A stretch of DNA of 64,000 nucleotides from Centrapalus pauciflorus (lineage: Eukaryota; Streptophyta; Magnoliopsida; Asterales; Asteraceae), in NCBI GenBank assembly GCA_020465985.1, contig JAANYP010003847.1, positions 26,281 through 90,280 on the forward strand, read 5' to 3'. A program made the position numbers and the translations under genes. Positions 11,418 through 25,966 of this stretch are shown here, in pieces. The first letter of the stretch is position 1, and each line of letters opens with the position of its first letter. The notes beneath the pieces are model-generated. The model saw only the letters and a list, made by a program, of their open reading frames with translations. It did not search any database and was not told the origin of the DNA.

Positions 11418-12134
11418 CTAGTTTATAACCCACGTATTACGTGGATATTTTTAATTAAATTTATTTATATAAAATGTATATGAGTAAAAATAAAAACATA
11501 CAAAAATAATAATTGTGTTTATTTTTTATTGTTTACAGATTAAAAAATAGAATATATTTATCTTTTTTAAAAATATTAAATTGTATTTATCTTTTATTTT
11601 TTATAAGTTGTAATTATCTTTTTGGTGAACGTAGAGGTGACACGTGACATTTGATGTTTCCTTTTATTATACATAACTATAATAATTTCCACAACTAATT
11701 CAAATTTTTACATTTAGATCGAATTATAATTATTATGGATAATAAAGATATATATTTATTTTAGATTTTTTTTTTGAACGACAAACTATCTTACTCCTAC
11801 TTCTAAACTACTCCTTTTACCACCAGATTGACTTACTCCACCTAAATATCAACTTGCCTCCGACGGGGATCGAACCCGTGACCTCTCGCTTACAACTCCC
11901 CACTCTTACTGCCAGGCCAAAGGGCTTTTGGTTATATTTATTTTAGATAAACATTAATTTTAAATGTTACAAATCTAATTTATTACTAATTAATTAATGA
12001 AAACAAATAAAGTCAAATTTTAATACAATTAAGTTTAGGTGTTAAATTTGAAAAAAGATGTGGAAAAATAAAATTTTATTGTATTGTAGAATTGACATGT
12101 GACAGGAATTGTTTTATTTTATTATAATATATAG
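11418..12134 (-). mobile_element. Non-autonomous Helitron-like element carrying a SINE
   Basis: On the minus strand it ends CTAGT at 11421-11417, preceded by a perfect 15-bp palindrome CCACGTATTACGTGG (11430-11444). The 5' side, near 12134, reads CTATATATTATAATAAAATAA on the minus strand, as in related copies. It encodes nothing. The SINE at 11767-11932 interrupts it. Confidence 0.5.
11767..11932 (-). mobile_element. tRNA-derived SINE with 16-bp target duplications
   Basis: On the minus strand the element starts AACCAAAAGCCC. It has a tRNA-like head with an A-box-like TGGCCTGGCAG and a B box GGTTCGATCCC (near 11868-11878), then ends in a run of nine A (11767-11775 on plus). It is flanked by perfect 16-bp repeats TATATTTATTTTAGAT at 11751-11766 and 11933-11948. 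That structure is diagnostic of a SINE mobilised by LINE machinery. It is 166 bp long, within the plant SINE range. Confidence 0.85.
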
Positions 12135-12138
12135 GTTA

Positions 12139-12888
12139 ATCAACTCATGTATTACATGGGTTGATTTAGAATATACATATTTTTTATATTTTAATAAATT
12201 ATTATTAAATTTATATATAATTAAAATAAAAAAAATTGAAAGCTTGTTAAATTAAAGATAAAAAATACTTAGATATTTGATAGTAAATAAAAAAAATATT
12301 ATTATATTGTATTATTAAAAACAGATAATTTGTGTTTGCAAAAAATGTTTCTTTTAATTTTTATTAACTTCAGATATGAAATATCAATGTAAGAAACAAA
12401 AAACTTCAATTATGTGAATGTGTATATATCTTGAAAATGATAAAATATAAAAATGGAATATCTGAAAATCAACAGTCAAAATTTATCATATTCACAATTG
12501 AAGTTTTACCAACTAAATTTTAAATCTTGTTAGCAAAATAATTAACAAAAAATTTGAACTTTATTTACTACACTTCTACATTTAAATCCAAATTTTTATA
12601 TTTGAATTTAACTATGATCGTTAAGGATAATAATGACACATATTAATTTTAGGTAAATATTAATTCATTAATAAAAAAATTAAAATCAAAATTTAATGTA
12701 ATTAAGTTAAGATAGTAAATTTGGAAAATGAATTAAAAAAATGGCATAGGTATAATTATTGATTTTAATTTAGGGTATAAGAGACATTTCATAAATTATT
12801 ATGAGTTATCATTAATCTAGACAATTGATTTCTTTCCAACCAGTGGTCCAGAAACTCTAAATGGTTTTCTTATTATATAGAGTAAAGA
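12139..12888 (-). mobile_element. Helitron-like remnant
   Basis: On the minus strand it starts TCTTTACTCTATATAATAAG at 12888, a common plant Helitron 5' terminus. It ends at an imperfect palindrome, CAACTCATGTATTACATGGGTTG (12141-12163). The terminal CTRR is not clear, so the end has decayed. Confidence 0.35.
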
Positions 12889-12910
12889 TTATAATTTATA
12901 AATAATAATA

Positions 12911-13215
12911 AGGGTTTATTATTAAAAAACCCAACATATTTTTATGTTTTTTGCGTTTTCGTCCATCCATGTTATTTCTTTTACATAAAAGTCATCAAGT
13001 TATTTTTTTTTGGTTCAGTGAAATTTGGACACTAGAACCCGGTTTTTCAGTTTTTAAAAACCCGGTTCACAAATTATAACCGGGGTCTAATGTCCAAATT
13101 TCAATAAAACAAAAAGGAAAAATTAACTTGAGGTTTTTTTTTATGAAAACAAATAACATGGATGGACTAAAACGTAAAAAACATAAAAACATGTTGACTT
13201 TTTTCATAATAAACC
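12911..13215. mobile_element. Small foldback element (MULE-like MITE), 305 bp
   Basis: The two halves are inverted copies of about 145-150 bp: the left half reads GGGTTTATTATTAAAAAAC and the complement of the right half reads GGTTTATTATGAAAAAAG. Both halves share the stretch GTCCATCCATGTTATTT and an ACCCGG core at the centre. Flanks ATAATAATA at 12902-12910 and 13216-13224 would be a 9-bp target duplication as in Mutator-type elements, but the sequence is low-complexity, so the size is uncertain. No coding capacity. Confidence 0.65.
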
Positions 13216-13279
13216 ATAATAATAAATGAATAACTTTACTTATTTTTCGTGATATCATGTGTCATCACCAGCAATTTAC

Positions 13280-13624
13280 ACATGGCATATCATATTTTAG
13301 AATAACAATTAATATATGAATCATATCTTTCTAAATTTAAATATAATATAATAAGATTTAAAATCAATTCAAATCAAATATTCATATTTAAATATTTGAT
13401 AACTACAACATAATAGAAAGTTTAAAGATGATAAAAAAAACATATTATTATTCATATATATTTAGACTTCTAAAAAAATTATAGTTTATGTCAAATAATA
13501 ATATAATCTTATATTTTTATAATAAAACTAATATTTTTATGTTTTAATTCTTAGCTTGTAACATATATTTAATATAAACAACTATATATTAAAACATCCA
13601 CGTAATACGCGGGTAATAAACTAG
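13280..13624 (+). mobile_element. Helitron-like 3' portion
   Basis: The hairpin CCACGTAATACGCGG (13598-13612) is followed by GTAATAAA and CTAG (13621-13624), then T. The last 300 bases resemble 10800-11119, so both belong to one non-autonomous family. The 5' end is not resolved. Confidence 0.5.
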
Positions 13625-13706
13625 TATATTAATAAAAAAAAAACATTTTGTGTCACGTGTCGTCTAATTAGCACATCATATTTTCGTTTTCCCGCCTAAA
13701 ACATTT

Positions 13707-13800
<94 letters not shown>

Positions 13801-14553
13801 ATTCCAATTTATTTCTAATTAATTTGTAAACAATTACATTTACTGACAATCTAAATTTAACCATTATAAAATAATCATTAAAAAGAAATTTAAGCAAATG
13901 ATGTTAATGACTTTCCGATTTAACCCATTAGTTCAAAATGTTTTCTTTTATATTATTTGATGATACTTTTTTGCTTAATTCTTAAATATCAAAAAATATG
14001 TCAAAATACAACTAACAATAGGTATTAAATAAAGATTTATCAGTTATTTTCTAAATTATGGTTTAAAATATATCCATATATACATCATTTTTTTATATTT
14101 TTAAATCATGGATGGATATATCCTATATTAGTTATGCATTTTAACAAAATTCTTGGATCAATGACTAATTATTAACGTTTTGTAAATAAAATATTTCATA
14201 TCATATTAATTTAAAAAGAAAAACTTATAGTGATAATAATTATACGTAATATTTTAAAATAATAACATAAAAGAAATATCATGTAACATAATTGTCTTTT
14301 GCTAATAACTTAATATCATCTGGGTTGATTATAACATAACAACAAATAAAAAATTTTCAAATATTAATTTTATTTATTTTCATATCATGTTTTTTTAGTA
14401 TTATAATTAATGTTGTTTGAATGATTCATTTATTCAAGTTTAGTAATAATATTTCATTTTTAATATATAAATTTATGATAATATTGTATGATTATATTTA
14501 TTTTAAAAACAATCTTTTAAATATACCCATGTATTACATGGGTAATAAACTAG
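13625..14553 (+). mobile_element. Helitron-like element ending in a perfect 17-bp palindrome
   Basis: Starts TATATTAATAAAAAAAA directly after the CTAG of the previous element, followed by GTGTCACGTGTCG. It ends with the palindrome CCCATGTATTACATGGG (14526-14542), then GTAATAAA and CTAG (14550-14553), then T. It is about 929 bp, with no coding capacity, and contains the (AT)45 tract. Head-to-tail insertion at existing 3' ends is typical of Helitrons. Confidence 0.55.
13709..13798. repeat. (AT)45 microsatellite
   Basis: Ninety bases of uninterrupted AT. The Tyr-Ile repeat frames read across it are not genes. Confidence 0.98.
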
Positions 14554-15098
14554 TTCAATATAAATAAAGCGCAATACTATTTATACACCCTTCTCTCCTT
14601 AATTTTTACTAATCACATACCCCATTATTTACAAAATTTTTGTTAATGACATGAGAACCAATTATTAAAAGTTAATCCCCCATATTTAAAAAAGATATTT
14701 GTGATTAGCTAGCAATTGATAGAATGTGTATATAGAATTGCCGTGAATAAAATAGTTAATCAATAATTAAGTTTTGTCTATCTGACGCGGAAATGACATT
14801 ATATATTTGTTCCTTTCTGATATAATGTACTATTTTATGCATTAATATATTACGGAGTATATTATATTATATTATATTATATATATTGATATCTTTAACT
14901 TTTTTAGTATTATATTATATTATTACGATATTTAAAATACTGTGAAATGTATATTAGTTTTCTATATTTTGTCTTTTCCAATTTTTAGTATTCTTTTGTT
15001 GTAGTTTATCATTTTAACTTATTATAACATTAACTTAATCATATTTAGTTTTATATATGTTGTTTTTTCATCTATTAATGATAACGTCTTATGTTTTA
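14554..15098. other. AT-rich stretch, no gene
   Basis: Nothing coding. GCGCAATACTATTTATACAC near 14568 and a diverged inverted counterpart near 14730-14745 could be ends of a degraded MITE of about 175 bp, but the match is weak. Confidence 0.4.
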
Positions 15099-15478
15099 GG
15101 GTTAATATTGAAAAAACCTTTTCAACTTTCTTCATTTTCATAATTAAATCCTTAAACTTTTTTTCTTATTGTTTAAGTTCTTAAATTACTTTTGTCTTAT
15201 TCAAATGTGTGTATTTGACTTGTTACCAAACAAATAACTTTAGTTTTTTTACTTGATTAATGTTGGAAAAAACTCACAATCTTTTCATATTTTAGTGATT
15301 ACGTCCTTAAATTTTTTGTTTTATCAGTTGTGTTTACCGGCTAATCCGTTACCCGGTCAAAAAAAATATTTTTTTGAATAAGACAAACATAGTTTAGGAA
15401 CTTTAACAATTGAAAAAAAAGTTTAGGGATTTAATTGAAAAAACACGAAATGTTGATTGGTTTTTTTGACATTAACCC
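15099..15478. mobile_element. MULE-like MITE, 380 bp
   Basis: The ends are inverted: GGGTTAATATTGAAAAAACC on the left, and the complement of the right end GGGTTAATGTCAAAAAAACC. Flanks TATGTTTTA (15090-15098) and TATATTTTA (15479-15487) agree at 8 of 9 positions, the length used by Mutator-like elements. The interior is further self-complementary and non-coding. Confidence 0.7.
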
Positions 15479-15546
15479 TATATTTTATACATTGAATTTT
15501 AAACTTTTATTTTTTTATAAAAATATATATATAGTTAATTTATTCA

Positions 15547-15591
15547 ACCCGTCACCACATGCACAAAAGTTTTGTGCATGTGGTGACGGGT
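15547..15591. repeat. Near-perfect 45-bp palindrome
   Basis: Perfect 22-bp arms, ACCCGTCACCACATGCACAA..., are separated by a single G. The inverted match continues outward for roughly 12-15 more bases with mismatches. It is GC-richer than its surroundings. The rest of the gap from 15479 to 15762 shows nothing else. Confidence 0.9.
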
Positions 15592-15762
15592 AGAATAAAT
15601 AACTACAAAACTATTCAAATTAAATATTAACAAAGCGAAGAAAAGAAAGAAATATTAAGAAGGATGCAGCTTTCATTATTTGTATATATGATTTTTGTTA
15701 TCGTTTGGATTAATCACAAAAATAATAGAAGCTCGTAAATCTAAATCAAATATTTATAAATA

Positions 15763-16085
15763 GGGTTAAGTGTTAATTTGACCATCCAACTTTTAGATTT
15801 TTTTTGATTTAGCCATTAAACTATTTTTTGTCTCCATTTAGCCACTAAACTATTTTTTGTATACATATTTAGCCACTAAACTTTTTTTTACTGATTTAGC
15901 CATTGAAAATTGTCCCAATTTGGCCATTAAACCATCATATTTTGTTTCGATTTAGCCATTAGTTTTATTCATTTTTTCCAAAGTAGAACATTAAACAAAG
16001 TTAGTGGTTAAATCATGACAAAAAATAGTTAAGTGGCTAAATGGGACAAATCTGAAAGTTGGATGGTCAAAATGGTACTTAACCC
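15763..16085. mobile_element. MULE-like MITE with perfect 9-bp target duplication, 323 bp
   Basis: The left end reads GGGTTAAGTGTTAATTTGAC and the complement of the right end reads GGGTTAAGTACCATTTTGAC, both followed by CATCCAACTTT. TTATAAATA flanks it on both sides (15754-15762 and 16086-16094). Repeats of 'tttagccattaaac' fill the inside. No coding capacity. The duplication length points to Mutator-type transposition. Confidence 0.82.
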
Positions 16086-16182
16086 TTATAAATACTATTA
16101 AACAACTTATCATTTTATTATATTGTCACTTGTCATATTTAATTATCGACATGTGTATTTTATTTACCTATTTTTAATATAA

Positions 16183-16505
16183 CTAGTTTATGAAACCACG
16201 TGTTTTTTAAAAAAATAATTGATTATATAATATGTATGTAAACTATAATTAAACCATATAAATATTTATTATTATAAAAAAATACAGCAAAAGTATAGTT
16301 ATTTGTCAAAAATATTTTTTATCTATATTTTTAAATATACGTGAATAATAGTTATTTTATTTAATATTTTTTAATTTTTATTTCTAAATTAACAAAACAA
16401 CATATGTTTTTTTAATTAATATTTCTTTTTTTTCGAAATACAATCTTATTTATTTTATATATTTTTATATGATATAATTAAAGATTTTTTACTTTATAAA
16501 TAGAG
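16183..16505 (-). mobile_element. Possible degraded Helitron-like element
   Basis: The minus strand ends CTAGT at 16186-16182 with an imperfect CACGTGG palindrome before it. Near 16505 the minus strand reads GTTTTACTCTATTTATAAAG, like a 5' terminus. Both ends are weak. Confidence 0.3.
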
Positions 16506-16986
16506 TAAAACACATTTCTCGTCCCTATAATTTGATGGTTTACCCGGATACAGTCCTCCAACCTGAATAATCTCAAATTTCATCCATATTTTGCTAATTT
16601 TGTCTGGTTTTAGTCCCAGGGTCGTTAAACTTAACGGTCAAATCGTTAACTTTGTGATAATGACATTTTTACCTTTTTCAACCATGACACTTTTAGTCCT
16701 CATGGTTTTATTATTTTTCCATTTATAGTCCAAAAATTTATCTTTTTATTTAGAGTCAAAGACATTTTTCGTCCCTGTGGTTTGATGGTTTACTCGGACT
16801 CAGTCCCTCAACCTTAATAATCCCAAATTTCATCCATATTTTGTTAATCTTGTCCAATTTTAGTCCCTCGTCCGTTAAATGTAATGACGCAATCTTTAAA
16901 TTTGAAATAATGACATTTTTATCATTTTCATTGTGACGTTTTAGTCACTATGGTTTTATTATTTACCATTTATAGTCCAAAATTTA
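16502..16986. repeat. Two tandem copies of a ~244-bp repeat
   Basis: The block starting GAGTAAAACACATTTCTCGT near 16502 recurs at about 16746 as GAGTCAAAGACATTTTTCGT. The same internal order follows in both: 'tttgatggtttac', 'tcatccatattttg', 'cgttaaa', 'ttatagtccaaaa'. Copies are diverged by eye. Non-coding; the family resembles a dispersed plant repeat. Confidence 0.75.
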
Positions 16987-17375
16987 TTTTATTTTATATT
17001 TTCTTTATAATTATATTATTTGTTTTACTTATAAACACACTTATTTTATTTATAAATATGCTTATGTTTTAGTATTTTATTGACATTTACTATTGTTGGT
17101 ATACTATTTATAAATTTAATTTTTATTTTAATTAAAGATTTATATTTTCTTTACTAATTTATTTAAGAGTTTATATTCCTTATTAATTTTAATTTTTATA
17201 ATATTATTGTTGACATTTATATATGTGTTGTTACTTGTGTTTATGTAAAGAGAATATATTCGATATTTTTCGTCTCCAATATCACTATTTCTTCAAGTGT
17301 CTTCCAAGCTAATGAACCATCGACATATAAATTATATACATACGTTAATGTGTCTTTGATATATATATATATATA
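16987..17375. other. AT-rich stretch, nothing recognised
   Basis: Plain AT-rich sequence ending in a short AT tract that borders the foldback element. Confidence 0.6.
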
Positions 17376-20588
<3,213 letters not shown>

Positions 20589-20614
20589 ATATATATATAG
20601 ATATCTGTGTGTGT

Positions 20615-21250
20615 GTGAATGTATGAATTTTAGAAGTGAGTATGTAGGTCCTGAATAATCAAGCAAACAAACAATCAATCAATATATATAAAAAGGATTA
20701 CCAACGAGAAAACAATACCAATAGCCGAATATATTAAACCTTGAACGAAGAACATGAAAAACAAAGGTTTCTTTCACTCTAATCAAACGACTACACACCC
20801 CAAAACACCTTCAATTGTCCACACTAAAACCTAAATAACCCTTTATATAATAAACCTAATGAGGCCTAAGCCCGTGTGTTAAACTATTAAAGTGTTGTAT
20901 TGGTCCCAAACTAATTCTATGCACTCACAGAATAAAATGATGGATATTCAGCTGATTCATGCAAGAAAACAATGAGAATGTTCAGACTCAATCAAAGTCA
21001 AACCCACATGTGCAGCCGCCGAATTCTTTGCTTTAAAATATTCAGATTGTAAAAGTGTGCAAAGCTACAAAACCCTAGGTCAAATGTTGCTTTTATACCT
21101 AGGTTTACTTTCAGGGGATTACAAAACATACCTCTCAACTTTTTAACTAAAAAGAAACATTGCATATTAAAGAAGGACAAATACATGGAAATAAATTAAA
21201 TACAAATTATTACAAAATAAATCCAGATGATTGAAATTACAAATCTAACA
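20615..21250 (-). repeat. LTR of element F (copia-like, minus strand); left boundary uncertain
   Basis: On the minus strand the sequence starts TGTTAGATTTGTAATTTC at 21250, directly after a polypurine tract (complement of AATCTCCCCCTTTTTC-like sequence, 21251-21265). That is the usual 3' LTR start. A TATA-like TTATATAAAGGG lies near 20843-20854 on the minus strand. The other LTR of F is outside the window, so the end near 20615-20700 is a guess. Confidence 0.65.
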
Positions 21251-21571
21251 ATCTCCCCCTTTTCAATCACTGTGGCAGGTGGCAAGCTCTTTCATCTGTC
21301 TCTCTTAATCCGAGGATGACATCGAATCTTCGAGTAACCTGGCGTATGTGCAATCTGTCATTTATCAGCTCTATTGTGTCTCAGATGTCTTGGATCTCCT
21401 TAGGCTTCTTCTTGAGTTCTACAAACTTTAGGGCATCATCCTCTTGGATCTCCTGTTCAGTTCAGCTCTTATTAGACGAAGAGTGTTGTTAGAAAAACAA
21501 GACAGTTCCTCAAGCCGCAAGAACCGCTTTTGACCTCTTTTGTTCAGAAATATTACGCCTTGTTCTGGTTT
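21251..21571 (-). pseudogene. Element F: end of its additional ORF and 3' untranslated region
   Basis: The minus-strand frame from 21571 (KPEQGVIFLNKRGQKRFLRL) ends near 21431. It continues the frame left at 62582 on the other side of element B. The 3' untranslated part and a polypurine tract AAAAGGGGGAGATT lead into the LTR. GGTTT at 21567-21571 is the left copy of the target duplication made by B. Confidence 0.7.
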
Positions 21572-22662
21572 TGTTAGGCACAAAAAGGCCTTAGTCAAAC
21601 CTGCTCTACATCTTAGGGGGAGATTTTTAATCAAACATGTTTGATGCACTTAAAGGTATAATTTAAAGCCTGTTTATGCCTTATTGAAACCTGAAAAGTG
21701 ATTTGCAATATCAGCCAAAGCTGATTACCCTGTTGCATTAGTTGCAACAAAGGCAAATTGTCCAAGCTGTTCTGTCTGCTGAATAGGCTGGACAAAAACT
21801 GTCTACGCTGCTCTGTTCTGTTGAGCAGCTTGGACATATTCTAAGTGTTCTGTTCTTTGTGAACATGCTAAACACTTTATGGAATATGTTTCCAAGTCCT
21901 CAAGTATTTTTTTTGGCTACAAGATCAGTTTACAAGTCGAAAACAAAGTGGAAAACAGAAACTGCACAGCCTGCCTACGCTGTTCTGTTACATGAAGACA
22001 AACGGATATCTGAAAAGGGTGACATACCTTTTCTTATATCAAAATGGCCTTAGCAAAAGAAGAAAGATGCAAAGTTGACATTCCTCTTTTGGTTAAAGCC
22101 TTATGCAACAGTGACAAAAAGAAAAAGACAAAGATTCTGCCATATGAAGACAAATCTGCTTTATCAGAATGTGCAGAAAAGGTGTCTTGTCTTTTTGGAA
22201 TGACATCCCACTATCTCATCTGTACAATGAAGAAGCTTCACTGAGATTCTCAGTGAGAGTTTAAAAGGAAGCTTCTAAGGATTGTGAGACATCCAAGAGT
22301 GTGAAATTAGATCGTGCATTAAAGTGTGTTTTTCATGCATGCAAGTCTGCTTGAATATAACAGTACGTGTGTCTAAGCTGTTCATACTCAAGCTGTCCAT
22401 CTGTGTCTTGTAAAAACAGTGAGTGCATCTAAATGAGTGTAGTCATTGTATCTAGTCTGGGTGTGTCTTAGATTAGTTAAACAACTGTTGCATCTGTCAT
22501 CTTAGCTTGAACCTTTCCGCAGTCAAGCTTGTTTGTAATTAACACTTGTTGATAATATACACAAACATTGAGAAAAGAGTGTTGAGTTTTTAAATTGTTG
22601 TATTCACCCCCCCCCCTCTACAACTTAGAACAATACACTAGGGAAACCTTTTGGGACCTACA
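21572..22662 (+). repeat. 5' LTR of element B
   Basis: 1091 bp, TG...CA. It ends with a C-rich tract and GGGACCTACA. The TATA box is decayed (TTTAAAAG near 22260). It lacks about 20 bp present in the 3' LTR, where GTTCTTTGTGAACAG is partly duplicated. Confidence 0.95.
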
Positions 22663-22664
22663 AC

Positions 22665-22676
22665 TGGTATCAGAGC
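22665..22676 (+). promoter_or_regulatory. Primer binding site of element B (tRNA-iMet)
   Basis: TGGTATCAGAGC, two bases after the LTR; a perfect match to the plant initiator tRNA-Met complement used by copia elements. Confidence 0.93.
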
Positions 22677-22724
22677 AGATAGAGTGTGTGTCAACTCTAG
22701 ATCTCTCATTCTCTCTACTTTCCC

Positions 22725-25085
22725 ATGGACAACAGTGCTACAAGTTCCTCTTCTTACTATGACAATGGGTCAATGGCCAAACCCCCAAAGTTCAATCATC
22801 TGAACTTCTCTGGTTGGAAGTGCAGAATGATGCTCTATTTAGAGAATCTGGACGTACAACTACCAGAGATAGTAATGGAAGGTCCCTATGTGCCAACTTC
22901 TGTTACTACTATCACTCCTGCTGTTCAAGGAGCTGCCCCTGAAATCAGAACCTTTGAGAAGGTCAAAGCTCAATGGTCTGATGAAGACAAAAGACTGGTG
23001 GCTCTAGATGCAAAAGCCAGGAATAACCTGGTCATCTCTCTGCCCGATGATGTGTTCAAACAGGTTGAGAAGATGAAGACTGCAAAGGAAATGTGTGATA
23101 CTTTGTGTACCGTCTATGATGGTCTCACAATCACACTGGATAACAGGATCAACAATCTTGTTAGACAGTATGAACTCTTCTTTGAAAAACCAAAGGAGTC
23201 ACTCACAGAAACCTACACCAGGTTCACTGCACTTATCAATGATCTCAAAGCTGTTGGGATCATATAGGACAGCCTGACTCTGGTGAACAAGTTCTTGGAC
23301 ATCCTGCCTGAAGAGTGGAACTACTTTTCTACCATCTTGAGAAATTCAGGCACCATCAAAGGTATGGATCTTGTAAACTTATATGGATCCTTACTAAATG
23401 ATGAGTAGTCAAGGCAACAGAAAAGAAATACCTTGGAAATGTCTAAGAGAGGTGCTGCCTTAGTGGCCAGCGTGAGACAACCTGCTGGACAGGTATGTGA
23501 TGTGTTCACACAACCTGACCAACAGGTTGATGATGAAAGGGAAGAAATGTCTGATGACGAAGACAATGCAGATCTTGCTGAACTTGATGATGAACAAATG
23601 ATTGCAATGCTTGTCAAAAGGTTCAACAAGAAGAGGTTTGGAAGAAAAATGCTGCAGGGGAACTCAAATGCTGTCAAGAAGAAGGCATTTGGTAAATCTA
23701 AGGCTGAGTGCTTCAAATGTGGCAAAACTGGCCATATAGCTGCTGACTGTGTGTCAAAAGCTGTTGGTCAGTCATCCAAACCTTTCAAGACTAACAGGGA
23801 CGATGGCTACAAGGTTAAGTACCTTATGGCCATGGCTAAGCTGAAAAAGTTGGAAAACTCAGTGGCTTCCAACAAGCAAAAGGGGCTCATGGCTGAGACA
23901 TGTGATTGGAAGGAGTCTGATTTATCCTCAGATGAAGCACAATGTTCTACTGTCTGAAATCTCTAAACTTAAAAATGATCTTGACACAAAATCCAGTAAA
24001 CTGGACAGTTTCCATAAGTTGGAAACTGAGCTTGATGAATTAAAACACATCAACTCCATTTTACTGGAAGAAAAGAGAGAGACAGATGTATAACATGCAA
24101 AGCTTCAAAAGATAGTTGACTCTTGGTGCCAATCTGCACAAAAAGTCAGCCATTGCATTAGTCAACAAATCCCTGCACAAATCCAAGCCTATCTTGGAGG
24201 GGATCTTGACAAAGCAGCTTCTATTGTTGAGATTAATAATATGAAAGATGACTTACCCACTCTTGGTGAGCTTCCCAACACTTTCATCCAGAAAGTAAAT
24301 GGTAAGATAGTCTCAACAAACAGGTTTGTCAGGTCTCAAAATACTGACAGCTTGTGTGAAAAAGCTCCAAAAGCTGATGATGGAATATGTTCTCCATCAA
24401 ATCAGCCTGCTAAGTGCTTTGCTGATTCACACAAGCAGAAGAAAGGAAAACATGCTCAAACTGCAGCTGTGGACACTAAACCTGTTGACAAAACAGGCTC
24501 TGGGTCCAAAGTTGATGGTAAAAGACCTGTTAATCCTTTTGATGCTAAACATTTTGAAAAGAAGTTTTGAAAAGGTAAGCAGCCTGCATTCAACAAGGGT
24601 AAGACTCATGTTGAAATCAAATCTGCTGTGGTTTCAAATAAGTTTTTAAATCATAGTGGAAAATTGGTTATAATTGAAGGTAAGTCCTTCAGAACCAAAA
24701 GCAGTGATCATGCTGATAGGCAACATCAATCACATCTCAGTAAGGGCAAAGGCAAAGCCATTGCTCAACCTGAGAAACTTAGAATAAGTTTCCCAAACCT
24801 GTGGAAGGTCAAAAACCAATCAAGCTTCCTGTATTTGACATCTGTCCTTCCAAAAAGAGGAAAAAAAACAGGCAAAACTATTGCTATTGTGCCTTCCACC
24901 CAAACTGTTGATTCGTCTAAAAATAGTAATAAGTTTGCTAAACCTGCTGACAGAATCAACAAAAACAACTCAGAATATGTTTCTGGAAGTTCTTCTTCCA
25001 AAGAGGCTAAAAAGAGAAAATGCTATAAATGTGGGAAGAAGACACACATGGCCAAAGACTGTCCTGGAACTGAGGACATGAGGCC
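22725..25085 (+). pseudogene. gag: gag of element B, broken, interrupted by element C
   Basis: Starts MDNSATSSSSYYDNG, matching A. In-frame TAG codons lie at 23265-23267 and 23406-23408. The first knuckle (CFKCGKTGHIAADC) lies near 23715-23756. About 200 bp of coding sequence present in A is deleted near 23935, fusing the segment after the knuckle to the coiled coil out of frame. Further breaks: TAA at 24091-24093, TGA at 24568-24570 and a shift near 24780. The second knuckle (CYKCGKKTHMAKDC) lies near 25020-25062. The sequence stops at the C insertion after ...DMRPV and resumes at 39609. Confidence 0.9.
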
Positions 25086-25966
25086 TGTAACATCCTCGAA
25101 TTTAATTCAGATTTGTTTAGATGGATAATTTATAATTAAGTTGAATTATGAGCAATGATTATGTATTTGGATAGTTAAAAGTTTGACATGATTTTAAGAA
25201 AATTGAGAACTTTGAATTATTATTTATTATGGAGTATTAATGAATTTTTAAGCTGAATTATAAAAGTTGGTTGCATTAGATGGAAATTTAGAATTTTTAA
25301 TTATTAAGTGAAAATAATTATTAAGAATAATAAATAAAAGATAGAATTCTTTTGTTTTTATAAAATCAGTATTTTATGGAACCGGATAAGTTAAGGGGTG
25401 AAATGTGAAAAATGGGAAAGATGGGAATAAAAAGGCCACATGCCTTTCATTTTCACCACCTCTCTCTCTCTCTCTAGAATTCTCTCTACCTTCTCTCTAG
25501 ATTTCCTCTCAAAACCGACCGGCCGATCGTCGATATCTATACGTCATCGGAAAGATCTCGAGGAGTACTACAATAATCTACGGTTGCATTTGTGATCTCG
25601 TACGAATTTGAGGTAAGAATCGACCTTTTAAGCTTCTACATGTTCGGTTTTGAAGGATAGAAATTCGAATTTATCATTTGTTGAGTGAATAAAGCTAATT
25701 TGGCTTGATTTTTAACAAGAATATGTTAGAGTATGTATAATAGAATCGAAACTAGGCTTAATACTTACAATATTCATGATTTTTAGGCTTTGAAATGAAT
25801 GATTTAAGCTGTAGATATGAACAAATTCGAGAATGCCAAGAACAAAGTCGAAATACATAGAACAAACTCGAATGTAAAGCTTCGACTTTAACCCCTAAAT
25901 TCGAGAATGGGCTTCGAATTTAGCCCCAAATTCGAATGAGAATTCGAATTTATGTAACCATAGGTG
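25086..25966 (+). repeat. 5' LTR of element C, truncated
   Basis: Matches 37508 to about 38413 of the 3' LTR closely, up to ATTTATGTAACCATAG, then diverges. The last ~1.2 kb of the LTR and the primer site are missing, so a deletion joined mid-LTR to the leader. A 17-bp internal segment of the 3' LTR (AATTTAGCTAAAATCGA region) is also absent here. Confidence 0.85.

Noticed and set aside
11867..11932. A tRNA gene on the minus strand
   Set aside because: Box-like sequences are present, but the acceptor stem does not close and the unit has a poly-A tail and 16-bp duplications, so it is a SINE.
13676..13897. Tyr-Ile repeat protein (also 20457-20678)
   Set aside because: Translation of the AT microsatellites.
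21859..22244. Two small frames (64 and 66 codons) conserved between 5' and 3' LTRs of B (also 61767-62161)
   Set aside because: Conserved only because LTRs are copies; they lie upstream of the TATA box and are not intact in the LTR of A.
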